From Bradyrhizobium sp. ORS 285 (lineage in GTDB: Bacteria > Pseudomonadota > Alphaproteobacteria > Rhizobiales > Xanthobacteraceae): DNA of 64,000 bases. A model generated the notes under the pieces. That model made no database searches and had not been told where the DNA came from. It was given only the letters and a program-made list of their open reading frames with translations. This document shows positions 37,149 through 47,647 of the stretch, piece by piece. Location of the stretch: the NCBI RefSeq assembly GCF_900176205.1, contig NZ_LT859959.1, positions 4,547,001-4,611,000 on the forward strand. The letters run 5' to 3'. Position 1 is the stretch's first letter. Every line of letters begins with the position of its first letter. The translations under genes were made by a program, and so were the position numbers.

Positions 37149-37152
<4 letters not shown>
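37000..37152 (+). CDS. 50-residue ORF coupled to the mutase large subunit
   Basis: Begins ATG at 37000, with gagg nine bases upstream, and ends TGA at 37150-37152. That stop overlaps the ATG of the mutase large subunit (ATGA), the usual signature of translational coupling. The sequence starts [17 protein letters not shown] (amphipathic or weakly hydrophobic helix) and ends in a charged helix ([19 protein letters not shown]). It is below the size limit of common gene callers. No homologue is recognised. Its position, ribosome site and overlap argue for a real translated peptide, possibly a membrane-associated partner or a leader that sets large-subunit expression. Confidence 0.7.
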
Positions 37153-39305
<2,153 letters not shown>

Positions 39306-39424
39306 GCTTTCCGCGTTTGGAAGCGTTTGTGTAGGCGCGCGGTCACCTGATCGCGCGCCGATCTGTTTGCCGTCATGAACCTCAGCGATCTCCCGCGATA
39401 CGCATCTTCATCCACCGGATTTGA

Positions 39425-40207
39425 ATGACCATGCCCCGTTCATCGCTCTGCATTGCCGCCCTCCTCGGCCTGCTTGCCGCGTCCCCCGTCATCGCCGCCG
39501 AGCCGAAGCCGGACGCCACCATCAACAGCAAGGCGATCGAGGCCAACGTCACGCTCGATGCCCAGATCAAGCAGGACGCGGCGCTATCAGCCTATTGCCT
39601 CGCCGACGGCAAGAAGTGGATCGACAAGAACGCGGCCGATGCCGCCAAGGAAAGGAAAGAAGACCCGCAGCTGTTCCGCGACCGCAAATGGTCATTCGAA
39701 CGAAAATACTCCGTCCGCTCCGTCGTCGTCGACCGCTATGTCAGCGTGCTCAGGGACGACTACATGGACACCAATGGCGCGCATCCCAACAGCGACGTGA
39801 ACACCATCCTGTGGGACAAGACCGCAGCCAAGCCGATCAGCATCCGCCCGTTCTTCACCGAGACCGCTGACAACGGCCCGGCGATGAAGGCGATGCTGGC
39901 GGCTCTCATCACCTCGCTCAAGGCCGAAAAGAAGAAGCGCGATGCGACGGAAACGGCGACAGCCGAATGGTTCAAGGAGCTGGAGCCGAAGCTCCTGAAG
40001 ATCGGCGCAGTGACGCTCGCTCCTTCCACGGATGCCGGCAAGAGCTCCGGCCTGACCTTCCATTATCCGCCCTATGCCGTCGGTCCCTACGCCGAAGGCC
40101 AGTACGTCGCCTTCGTGCCCTGGGAGACCCTGAAGCCGTATCTCAGCCCCGAAGGTCAGGCGATCTTCGCCGGCAGCCGGCCGAAGGGAGACGCCGAAGA
40201 CAACTAG
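39425..40207 (+). CDS. exported DUF3298/RsiV-like protein
   Basis: 260 residues with a cleavable signal peptide (MTMPRSSLCIAALLGLLAASPVIAA, cut after residue 25). The mature part resembles the PdaC/RsiV (DUF4163-DUF3298) fold: ALSAYCLADGKKWIDKNAADAA, YSVRSVVVDRYVSVLRDDYMDTNGAHPNSD, then a DUF3298-like segment with TFHYPPYAVGPYAEGQYVAFVPWETLKPYL. Periplasmic, function unknown; RsiV homologues bind lysozyme but that cannot be assumed here. A second ATG is at residue 3. It is inserted between the mutase gene and meaB. Confidence 0.8.
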   Translation: MTMPRSSLCIAALLGLLAASPVIAAEPKPDATINSKAIEANVTLDAQIKQDAALSAYCLADGKKWIDKNAADAAKERKEDPQLFRDRKWSFERKYSVRSVVVDRYVSVLRDDYMDTNGAHPNSDVNTILWDKTAAKPISIRPFFTETADNGPAMKAMLAALITSLKAEKKKRDATETATAEWFKELEPKLLKIGAVTLAPSTDAGKSSGLTFHYPPYAVGPYAEGQYVAFVPWETLKPYLSPEGQAIFAGSRPKGDAEDN

Positions 40208-40242
40208 CTGGCCGCGCCGTCTGCATCCGCTATAACGGACGC

Positions 40243-41235
40243 ATGTCTTCCCGCTCCTCCGCTCCGCCCGGAATCACGACCTTGGCCGACGACATCCGCG
40301 CCGGCAGCCGCGCGGCCCTCGCGCGCGCCATCACCCTGGTCGAGAGCCGGCGCGGAGATCATCAGGCATCCGCACGCGAGCTGGTGCAGGCGCTGCTGCC
40401 GCAAACGGGCAACGCGTTCCGCGTCGGCATCACCGGCTCGCCGGGCGTCGGGAAATCGACCACGATCGATGCGCTCGGCATGCATCTGATCGCGCAAGGC
40501 CACAAGGTCGCCGTGCTCGCGGTCGATCCCTCCTCGGCGCGCACTGGCGGTTCCATCCTCGGCGACAAGACGCGGATGGCGCGGCTGTCGCATCATGAGG
40601 ACGCCTTCATCCGTCCCTCGCCTTCCTCGGGCACGCTCGGCGGCGTCGCCGCCAAGACGCGCGAGGCGATGCTGTTGTGCGAGGCCGCGGGCTTCGACGT
40701 CGTGCTGGTCGAGACGGTCGGCATCGGCCAGTCCGAGACCGCCGTCTGCGACATGACCGACTTCTTCCTCGCGCTGATGCTGCCGGGCGGAGGCGACGAG
40801 CTGCAGGGCATCAAGAAGGGCCTGGTCGAGCTCGCCGACATGATCGCGATCAACAAGGCCGACGGCGACAACGTCAAGCGCGCCAACATCACCGCGGCCG
40901 ATTATCGCGGCGCGCTGCATCTGCTCTCCCCGCGCTCCGAGCACTGGCATCCGCCGGTCGTGACCTATTCAGCCATGGCCGGCACGGGGATCGCGGAGCT
41001 CTGGCAGAAGGTGCTCGATCATCGCAAGGCGATGATCGCCTCCGGCGAGTTCGCCGCGCGCCGCCGTGACCAGCAGGTGAAGTGGATGTGGACCATGCTG
41101 GAGCAGCGCCTGATGGCGCGGCTGCGCACCGATCCCTCCATTCGCGCGAAGGTGAAGAAGCTCGAGACAGAGGTTGCCGAGGGCCGCGTCGCGCCCGCAC
41201 TTGCGGCCGAGCAGCTCGCGGAGATGCTGTCGTGA
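40243..41235 (+). CDS. meaB: methylmalonyl-CoA mutase-associated GTPase MeaB
   Basis: 330 residues from ATG 40243; the frame extends further upstream but inside the preceding gene. G3E-family GTPase: Walker A GSPGVGKST, VLAVDPSSARTGGSILGDKTRM, VETVGIGQSE (switch), and NKADGDN (NKxD-type). It guards the mutase by gating cobalamin loading and preventing inactivation. Located 0.9 kb after the mutase large subunit. Its TGA stop overlaps the GTG of the peptidase gene (GTGA). Confidence 0.96.
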   Translation: MSSRSSAPPGITTLADDIRAGSRAALARAITLVESRRGDHQASARELVQALLPQTGNAFRVGITGSPGVGKSTTIDALGMHLIAQGHKVAVLAVDPSSARTGGSILGDKTRMARLSHHEDAFIRPSPSSGTLGGVAAKTREAMLLCEAAGFDVVLVETVGIGQSETAVCDMTDFFLALMLPGGGDELQGIKKGLVELADMIAINKADGDNVKRANITAADYRGALHLLSPRSEHWHPPVVTYSAMAGTGIAELWQKVLDHRKAMIASGEFAARRRDQQVKWMWTMLEQRLMARLRTDPSIRAKVKKLETEVAEGRVAPALAAEQLAEMLS

Positions 41236-41876
41236 CCGAGCAGCTCCGCATTCTCATCACTGGCTTCGGCCCGTTCCCCGGCGCGCCGTCCAACCCGACC
41301 ATGCCGCTCGTCAGGCGGCTGGCCGAGCTGCGCCGGCCGGCATTGGCTGATGTCGAGATCAGCAGTCACATCTTCCATGTTACCTACGCCACCGTCGATC
41401 GCGAGCTGCCGCAGCTGATCGCCGAGCGGCGGCCGCAGGCGCTGTTGATGTTCGGGCTTGCAGGACGAACCTCCTATCTCCGCATCGAGACCCGCGCCCG
41501 CAACGCCGTCACCACCACCTTCCCCGACGCGGACCGCCACATCGCCCGCAAGGGCGTCATCATGCCGGGCGCGCATCCGATGTCGTTCGGCCCGCATATG
41601 ACGCGCCTGCTGCGCGCCGCCCGCGCCACCGGCATCGACGCAAGGCCGTCGCGCGACGCCGGCAGCTATCTCTGCAACTACCTGAGCTGGCGCGCGATCG
41701 AGGCGACGCAGAGCGAAGGCGGCCCGCGCCTCGCCGCCTTCATCCACATTCCTCCGCTGCCGCGCGCGGGAACGGCGCTGCCCCTAGGCAGCCCGCGCAT
41801 CACGCTGGAGGCGCTGGTCGAGGCCGGCGAGGCGATGCTGATGCAGCTGGTGAAGCTCGCGCGGAGGAAGGCTTAG
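41232..41876 (+). CDS. pcp: pyrrolidone-carboxylate peptidase (C15)
   Basis: 214 residues from GTG 41232, which overlaps the meaB stop. Catalytic residues of family C15 are present: E86 in YLRIETRARN, C148 in SYLCNYLSW, H172 in AFIHIPPLP. The N-terminal ILITGFGPFPGAPSNPT is the family opening. It removes N-terminal pyroglutamate from peptides in the cytosol. It is translationally coupled to meaB, although no metabolic link is obvious. Confidence 0.9.
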   Translation: MTEQLRILITGFGPFPGAPSNPTMPLVRRLAELRRPALADVEISSHIFHVTYATVDRELPQLIAERRPQALLMFGLAGRTSYLRIETRARNAVTTTFPDADRHIARKGVIMPGAHPMSFGPHMTRLLRAARATGIDARPSRDAGSYLCNYLSWRAIEATQSEGGPRLAAFIHIPPLPRAGTALPLGSPRITLEALVEAGEAMLMQLVKLARRKA

Positions 41877-41965
41877 TCGAGCTCGACTACGCCCATCGCT
41901 TCAATTCGGTTGAAGCAATCGGACTTGTGAGTTGGAGCCCAGGCCCGCGCATCGCTGTCGGTGCG

Positions 41966-42090
41966 CTCCCTCTCCCCGTCCTTCACGGGGAGAGGGTTGG
42001 GGTGAGGGGCAGCCACGCGCACCGGCCTTGCGGAAAGCCCCCCTCACCCGGACTGCATCTTCGATGCAATCCGACCTCTCCCCGCAATCG
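41966..42090. repeat. palindromic element, 'ccctctcccc' family (copy A)
   Basis: gctccctctccccgtccttc... acggggagagggttggggtg and, 60 bases on, cccctcacccgg, ttcgatgcaatccgacctct, gccccgcaa-type half. It is the same layout and largely the same sequence as copy B at 53625-53760, and related to the inverted copy at 55479-55607. It may fold into a branched cruciform. It fills the gap after pcp with the next element. Confidence 0.75.
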
Positions 42091-42154
42091 GCAGGGCTAT
42101 CGCATATGGAGATGCGGAGTTCTCCCGACGGTCGATCCTGTCGATTAGTTACTC

Positions 42155-42240
42155 CGTCATGCCCGGGCTTGTCCCGGCCATCCACCTCGTTCTTAGCATG
42201 CCGGCCGACGTGGATGGCCGGGACAAGCCCGGCCATGACG
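42155..42240. repeat. 86-bp palindrome with 31-bp arms
   Basis: The left arm (42155-42185, cgtcatgcccgggcttgtcc...) and right arm (42210-42240) are reverse complements with one mismatch, around a 24-base loop. This 'gggcttgtcccggccat' element is a familiar intergenic palindrome of Bradyrhizobium and relatives. No gene is seen in the remainder of 41877-42432. Confidence 0.85.
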
Positions 42241-42432
42241 ATGTGGAAAGAGGCGAGCACAAAGCTGTCACCGTCATATGCGATAGCCCTGCCGCAAGCG
42301 GGGCGAGGTTGCACCGAGTAAAGATTTAACCCTACCCGTAACAAACAGCGCTTGCGGCGCCGCGCCCAAGCCAGCCGTCAGCGCTTTCGCGTTATCTGAT
42401 CAGCGAGAGCTGACCCACGCGAGCCCGACATC

Positions 42433-43806
42433 ATGGACGTCAATCGCCGTAACCTGATCGGCGCGACTGCGGCCGGTGCCGCCGGCGCCCTGGCGCTACC
42501 CAGCGAGCCGGCGAAGGCCACCCCGCTCATTGCTTCACTCGGCCGCGACGCCACGCAATATGGCGTCAAGCCCAACAGTCCCGACGACCAGACCCGCGCG
42601 CTCCAGCGCGCGATCGATGAAGCGGCGCGCGCGCAGGCCCCGTTGGCGCTGCCGCCTGGCACCTACCGCACCTCGATGCTGCGGCTCGCGAGGGGCAGCC
42701 AGCTGGTCGGCGTCCGCGGCGCCACCAAGCTGGTCTTCACCGGAGGCGGTCCATCACTGCTTTCGGCCGAAGGCGCCGACGGTCTCGGCGTCACCGGCCT
42801 GTCGCTCGACGGCGGCGGCATCGCCCTGCCCCAGCGCCGCGGCCTGCTGCACGTCGCCGCTGGCAACGATGTCCGGATCCTCGACTGCGAGATCATCCGC
42901 TCCGGCGGCAGCGGCATCTGGCTGGAGCAGGTCTCGGGCGATGTCAGCGGCAACGTCATCACCGACATCGCGGTCACCGCGGTGGTCTCCTTCGATGCGC
43001 TCGGACTGATCGTGTCGCGCAACACCATCCGCGGCACGCGCGACAACGGCATCGAGATCCTGCGCACCGCGATCGGCGATGACGGCACGATGGTGCTCGA
43101 CAATCATATCGAAGACATCAAGGCCGGTCCCGGCGGCTCCGGCCAGTACGGCAATGCCATCAACGCCTTCCGCGCCGGCAACGTCATCGTCAGAGGCAAC
43201 CGCATCAGGAATTGCGACTACTCGGCCGTGCGCGGCAACTCCGCCTCCAACATCCAGATCGTCGGCAACAGCGTCACCGACGTCCGCGAGGTCGCGCTGT
43301 ATTCGGAGTTCTCGTTCGAAGGCGCGGTCATATCAGGCAATACGGTCGACGGCGCCGCCTTCGGCGTCTCCGTCTGCAACTTCAACGAAGGCGGACGCAT
43401 CGCGGTTGTCCAGGGCAACATCATCCGCAACCTGATCCCGAAGCGCCCGATCGGCACCGCGCCCGACGACGATGCCGGGATCGGCATCTATGTCGAGGCG
43501 GATTCATCGGTGACCGGCAACGTCGTGGAGAACGCCCCCTCCTACGGCATCGTCGCCGGCTGGGGCCGTTATCTGCGCGACGTCGTCATTTCCGGCAATG
43601 TGGTCCGCAACGCGCTCGCCGGCATCGGCGTCTCGGTCGTGCCGGGCGCGGGCACGGCGCTCGTCAGCGGCAACATGATCTCCGGCACGCCGCGCGGCGC
43701 GGTGATCGGGCTCGATCACATCAAGCCGGTGACGTCAGATCTCACGCAGGACGGCGCGCAGCGGTTTGCGCAGCTGAACGTCAGCGGCAACGCCGTGGTT
43801 CGATGA
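42433..43806 (+). CDS. TIGR03808-type Tat-exported right-handed beta-helix protein
   Basis: 457 residues. The twin-arginine signal NRRNLIGATAAGAAGALAL is at residues 4-22. The rest is a parallel beta-helix with many turns of the form GNxIxD/G (VSGNVITDIAVT, VSRNTIRGTRDNGIEIL, VQGNIIRNL, ISGNVVRNALAGIGV), as in pectate-lyase-like folds. It matches the family 'RR_plus_rpt_1' (TIGR03808), exported folded to the periplasm, function unknown. The convergent downstream gene is its usual partner TIGR03809. No catalytic residues could be named. Confidence 0.88.
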   Translation: MDVNRRNLIGATAAGAAGALALPSEPAKATPLIASLGRDATQYGVKPNSPDDQTRALQRAIDEAARAQAPLALPPGTYRTSMLRLARGSQLVGVRGATKLVFTGGGPSLLSAEGADGLGVTGLSLDGGGIALPQRRGLLHVAAGNDVRILDCEIIRSGGSGIWLEQVSGDVSGNVITDIAVTAVVSFDALGLIVSRNTIRGTRDNGIEILRTAIGDDGTMVLDNHIEDIKAGPGGSGQYGNAINAFRAGNVIVRGNRIRNCDYSAVRGNSASNIQIVGNSVTDVREVALYSEFSFEGAVISGNTVDGAAFGVSVCNFNEGGRIAVVQGNIIRNLIPKRPIGTAPDDDAGIGIYVEADSSVTGNVVENAPSYGIVAGWGRYLRDVVISGNVVRNALAGIGVSVVPGAGTALVSGNMISGTPRGAVIGLDHIKPVTSDLTQDGAQRFAQLNVSGNAVVR

Positions 43807-43809
43807 GGC

Positions 43810-44592
43810 TTAATAGGCCACGGCCAGTGCCGGATAGCGGCGCTCGATGGCATCGAGATCGACCACCGGCTCATCATACTCGGCGTCAGACTCGTCCATG
43901 CCGATGCTCAAAGCCTGCTCCAGCGCGGACATGTCGATCCGCGCCGGCGCCATGGTCAGATCGGGTGCAACGTCGGCTTCCACGTCGTCGGGTTCGATGA
44001 CGAAGTCGGGCTCCGGATCATCCGCTGAAAGTTCGATCTCGGGCTCGACGACGATCTCGGACTCCGCAAGCACGGTTTCGAGCGAGCGCGGCAGCGCAAT
44101 CGGGCGATGCTCGACGATCGGCGTCGCGACCCGCGGCGTTTCCATCCTTTGCGTTTCGATCCTTGCCGTTTCGATCCTTGGCGTTTCGACGGGCCGCTGC
44201 TGGATGTGATGAAGCGTGATCGGCTCCGGCTCGGCGAGGCGCACGGGCGCCGGCGGCGCGGCCAGTTTCGCGGCCGGCCTTTGGCTCGCCACGATGCTCC
44301 CCGGCTCTGGCTCGGCGCGACGCACCGGAGCCGGCGGCACGGCCAGCGTCGCAGCCGGGCTTTGGCGCGGCACGATGCTCACCGGCTCGGGCTCGGCGCG
44401 GGACAGCCCCTTCCAGGTCTGCACCGCAGCCTTGGCGTGCCGGAGGTCGTCGAGGAATGCCTGCTCGGTGTAATAGCGCCGCCAGCGGCCGCTATCGAAC
44501 AGCTCGGTGAGATGATCGAGACGCCGTTCGGCAAGCGCGCACCAGCGCGCAGCCAGTTCGCGGCTGCAAGCCACGTCCAGTCGATGTGTCAT
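43810..44592 (-). CDS. TIGR03809 family protein, repeat-bearing
   Basis: 260 residues from ATG 44592; the frame open to 44676 lacks family sequence. The N-terminal helical domain (about 1-75: RLDVACSRELAARWCALAERRLDHLTELFDSGRWRRYYTEQAFLDDLRHAK) is the conserved TIGR03809 core, followed by a low-complexity linker with two 30-residue near repeats (PAPVRRAEPEPGSIV / PAPVRLAEPEPITL) and four RIET-type repeats, then an acidic tail. Cytosolic or peripheral. Family is defined by co-occurrence with TIGR03808 beta-helix proteins; here the two genes face each other 3 bases apart, so they are convergent rather than co-operonic. Confidence 0.82.
   Translation of the reverse strand: MTHRLDVACSRELAARWCALAERRLDHLTELFDSGRWRRYYTEQAFLDDLRHAKAAVQTWKGLSRAEPEPVSIVPRQSPAATLAVPPAPVRRAEPEPGSIVASQRPAAKLAAPPAPVRLAEPEPITLHHIQQRPVETPRIETARIETQRMETPRVATPIVEHRPIALPRSLETVLAESEIVVEPEIELSADDPEPDFVIEPDDVEADVAPDLTMAPARIDMSALEQALSIGMDESDAEYDEPVVDLDAIERRYPALAVAY
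44136..44402. repeat. in-gene tandem repeats (15-bp and about 90-bp units)
   Basis: Four 15-bp units of the type gcgtttcgatccttg lie at 44136-44195. A roughly 90-bp unit (ggctccggctcggcg... through the cacgatgctc... stretch) is repeated at about 44219-44402. Both are in frame within the TIGR03809 gene, encoding RIETxR and PAPVRRAEPEP repeats. Prone to copy-number change. Confidence 0.7.
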
Positions 44593-44866
44593 AGGGGAGC
44601 CCGAAAAAAGGGGACGGACGCACTCGGCACGAATCAACGCAACGTGACGTGAATATTTTGTGGAAAAGGTTAACAAAGTCTAGCTAACGCCATCTTCTTT
44701 GGCGGCCAAACCGTAGTCGTGCGGACCTTTTGTCCGTGGTTTCGCGGGCTCGGCCGCGTCGAAACAACGCTGGCGCGTCCGCCGAGATCATCGCGCAACC
44801 CGAAGCTGTAGCGTGGAGCGGCAGTGATCCGCTCGTCGCGGCGCTCACGCATCCCAAATGAACACA
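44593..44866. other. intergenic region with no gene
   Basis: Promoter region of the TIGR03809 gene (minus strand) joined to the 3' end of the subtilase transcript. AT-rich at 44640-44690. No conserved frame or strong promoter match. Confidence 0.35.
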
Positions 44867-44909
44867 TCCCAAAATGAAAGAGCCGTCCGGGGGGACAACC
44901 GGACGGCTC
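44867..44909 (-). terminator. intrinsic terminator of the subtilase operon
   Basis: On the minus strand gagccgtccgg (44909-44899) and ccggacggctc (44890-44880) form a perfect 11-bp stem with an 8-base loop, followed by tttcatttt. It ends the transcript of the sigma/anti-sigma/subtilase unit. Confidence 0.8.
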
Positions 44910-45061
44910 GAGCCATATGGGCGCTTGGGGTGGATGGGCGCTCGCGCCTGATATAGCCGTGGGGAGGGGATCACCGCTCCCACGTACCATCTGTCGTGAC
45001 CGCCCTAGCGCGCGTTCAAAGTCACAGCGGGAATTTTGGAGCATTCACGAAAACGTTGACG

Positions 45062-46744
45062 CTACTGCTGCGCCGGCCGAAGGGGGTCCGCAGGCGGTGC
45101 GTCGGTTGTCATATTTGTCGACATGGCCGAGGTCGAGGCTGGGCGCAGCTCGCGTGCGGGCTCCGGCTCCCGTCCCTTGTCGCCGGGCGACCCGGCCGCC
45201 GGTGCGGCCGACATTGCGGGCCGATCCTGCGGAGACAGCACGGCCTGCACGGCTGCCAGCGCGTCCGCCTCCCCTGCCCCGAACAGATCATCCTGCCCGG
45301 GCGAGCCGAGATCGCGCGCGGTCCTGGTCAGCACCGTGCGCACCGTCTCCGGCTTCAGTGACGGATTGCGCTCCAGCACCAGCGCCGCAAGGCCGCTGAC
45401 ATAGGCTGCGGAGAATGAGGTGCCGGAGATGATCTGGTACTTGCCGTCCGGCGCCGGCAGGAAGATGTCGGCGCCAGGCGCGGCGAGCGCGATGTAGTTG
45501 CCGCGGTTCGATGCCGGCAGCAATTGATCCCTTGTGTCGGTGGCGCTGACGGCGATGACGTTCGGATTGGCAGCGGGATAGAGCGGCGGCGATTTCGCCC
45601 CGGCATTGCCGGCGGCGGCGACCATGACGACCTCCTTCGCCGCGACGGCTGCGATCGCGCGCTCGATCACGGCATCCTTCGGGCCGGCGAAGCTCATATT
45701 GATGATCTGCGCCCCATGCAGTGCCGCGTAGTCCAGCGCCTTCAGGATCACATAGGAGCTGCTCTCCGCGCCGCCGCCTTTCTTGCCCACGCCGAACGCA
45801 CGGATGGCGATGATCCGCGCATAGGGCGCGCTGCCCATCAGCCGCTTGTGCGAGACGATCACGCCGGCGATGCCGGTGCCGTGCACATGCGGCCCCTCGT
45901 CGCCCCCGAGCGCATCATACGTATCGAACGACGCATCGGCGAATTCGGGATGCTTGAGGTCGACCGCGGAATCGATCACCGCGATGGTCACGTTGGAGCC
46001 CTGCGCCAACTTATGCGCCTCCGGCAGCCGCAGCTTCGCCAGCGCGTATTGCGCCGGATCACCCTCCGCAGGCGTCGCGCTCTGCTGCAGGGCATAGCGA
46101 TAATTCGGCTGCACCGCGCGGACGCTGCGATCGGCCGCAAAGGCGCGGCTGACCGCCTCGACGGAGCGGCGGTCGGTGATCCTGAACAGGCCGATGGTCG
46201 CGCCGATCAAGGGAAAATTCTGCGAGCTGATGCGCTGCAGGCCATAGCGCCGCGCCAGAGCGTCGGCCTGGTCGGTGGACAGGCTGCCGTCGATCTCGGC
46301 GACCAGCTCATTGGCGATGCTGCGCGGATCGCTTGCGGCCGCGGCGGCGGGCTCGCGCCGCTGCGCTGACTTCGCCGACTTGCCCCTGCCCGACGTCCCG
46401 TTCGCCGACGCCGCCTTGTCCGATCCGCCCTCGGCAGTCGCCGACGAGCGCCTCGCGCATTCTCCCGAGGTCGTGCGGTCGGGCGGGCTACAGGATGTCT
46501 GCAGGTTCGGTGAGAAGCGCGCGGTCGGCAGCGCCGGCCGGATGGCAATGCCGGGGTTCGGCGCCGGCGCCCGCATCGCCGCGCCCGGATTGATGCTCGG
46601 CACCCGGCTCGGAATGTTGATCGTGGGCGAGCGCATCATCGCCTGCGCCGATGCGCTGAGATCGCCGCTCGCCATGCCGAGCAGCACGCCTGCGCTGAAC
46701 GCAGCGAGATGTCTTGCGGACCGCAGCAACGCGCGCAGCGACAT
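45062..46744 (-). CDS. secreted subtilisin-like serine protease (S8)
   Basis: 560 residues. Signal peptide (1-34, cleavage near SASA|QA), a Pro/Ala-rich spacer with two cysteines (C85, C96), then a ferredoxin-like propeptide (about 144-214: NELVAEIDGSLSTDQADAL ... AFAADRSVRAVQPNYRY). The catalytic domain follows with D258 (VIDSAVD), H288 (HVHGTGIAG), oxyanion N380 (AAAGNAG) and S443 (SGTSFSAAYVSG). The C-terminal tail (about 510-560) is disordered. Periplasmic or secreted. The gene is 33 bases after the anti-sigma gene and is surely part of its operon, so the sigma factor probably controls it. Confidence 0.93.
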   Translation of the reverse strand: MSLRALLRSARHLAAFSAGVLLGMASGDLSASAQAMMRSPTINIPSRVPSINPGAAMRAPAPNPGIAIRPALPTARFSPNLQTSCSPPDRTTSGECARRSSATAEGGSDKAASANGTSGRGKSAKSAQRREPAAAAASDPRSIANELVAEIDGSLSTDQADALARRYGLQRISSQNFPLIGATIGLFRITDRRSVEAVSRAFAADRSVRAVQPNYRYALQQSATPAEGDPAQYALAKLRLPEAHKLAQGSNVTIAVIDSAVDLKHPEFADASFDTYDALGGDEGPHVHGTGIAGVIVSHKRLMGSAPYARIIAIRAFGVGKKGGGAESSSYVILKALDYAALHGAQIINMSFAGPKDAVIERAIAAVAAKEVVMVAAAGNAGAKSPPLYPAANPNVIAVSATDTRDQLLPASNRGNYIALAAPGADIFLPAPDGKYQIISGTSFSAAYVSGLAALVLERNPSLKPETVRTVLTRTARDLGSPGQDDLFGAGEADALAAVQAVLSPQDRPAMSAAPAAGSPGDKGREPEPARELRPASTSAMSTNMTTDAPPADPLRPAQQ

Positions 46745-46777
46745 GGAGCCTCCGAACGAGCTCTCGGACGGCGCAGC

Positions 46778-47647
46778 CTATTGGGCAGCCACCGCGAGGC
46801 TGACGATCTTCTCCCGCGACAGCCGGCCGATCAGGCCGTCGGCGTCCGCCCGCGACAGCGGCTGGTTGCCGAGCTGCAGCTTGAACAGCCCGCCCTGGGC
46901 GCCTCCGACGATCGAGGCCTGATAGCTGTCGAGCAGCGCGGTGATGTCGGCCATGCGCGCATCCGGCGCGAACCGCACCAGCGCGTAGACCGGCGCGGTC
47001 GATCCAGCGACCTGCGGGCCGAGCCCGCGGATCAGCGGCGCAGCCGGGGCCGGGGCTTCGGCCATGCGCTGGCGGGCCACGCTGCTGTCAGGCGCCCGTT
47101 CGGCCAGAGCCGGCGCGGCCGCGCTGGGCGGCGGCGGTGCTGCTGCCATCGGCCTGCTCACAGGCGCAGGAGCGACACTCTTCTCTTGGACAGCTTTGTC
47201 CTCGGCGACCGAGGCGGTCTGATAAGTCGCGGTCTGCGAGCGCATCAGCACGGCGCCGATGATGCCGGCCTGCGCCACCACCAAGAGCGCACCAAGGCTG
47301 ACGGTCCACACCAAGGTGCGCGGCGACAGGCTCTCGAAGAACGCCATGATGCGCGCGCCGGCGCCGGGCAGCGCCTTGGGCGCCTGCTCCGGCTCGGCCT
47401 CGATCGCGGCGAACAGCTTCTGCATCGCGCGCATCGACGGCGCGCCGAGGCTTTCGTTCAGCGCGATGGTCTCGGCGTATTCCTTCTGGATCTCGGCATA
47501 TTGCAGGGCGAGATCGGCATCCTGCGCCAGCGCCTCCTCGACTCGGCGCATATCGCGCGCATTCAGCGTGCCGGCGGCGTACCACGGCAACAGCAGCTCG
47601 ATGTCACCGGGCTCTTGCTCCAGCATCTTCTTGCTCAAAGCCATCAT
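46778..47647 (-). CDS. membrane anti-sigma factor with a subtilase-propeptide-like periplasmic domain
   Basis: 289 residues. The cytosolic N-terminal domain (about 5-105, EPGDIELLLPWYAAGTLNARDMRRVEEALAQDADLALQY) is anti-sigma-domain-like but without zinc Cys/His ligands. One transmembrane helix is at about 111-134, then a Pro/Ala linker, then a folded periplasmic domain (219-288: VYALVRFAPDARMADITALLDSYQASIVGGAQGGLFKLQL... RLSREKIVSLAV). That last domain has the same beta-alpha-beta spacing and hydrophobic pattern as the propeptide of the subtilase encoded next. ATG overlaps the sigma-factor stop (ATGA), so the two are made together. Confidence 0.85.
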   Translation of the reverse strand: MMALSKKMLEQEPGDIELLLPWYAAGTLNARDMRRVEEALAQDADLALQYAEIQKEYAETIALNESLGAPSMRAMQKLFAAIEAEPEQAPKALPGAGARIMAFFESLSPRTLVWTVSLGALLVVAQAGIIGAVLMRSQTATYQTASVAEDKAVQEKSVAPAPVSRPMAAAPPPPSAAAPALAERAPDSSVARQRMAEAPAPAAPLIRGLGPQVAGSTAPVYALVRFAPDARMADITALLDSYQASIVGGAQGGLFKLQLGNQPLSRADADGLIGRLSREKIVSLAVAAQ

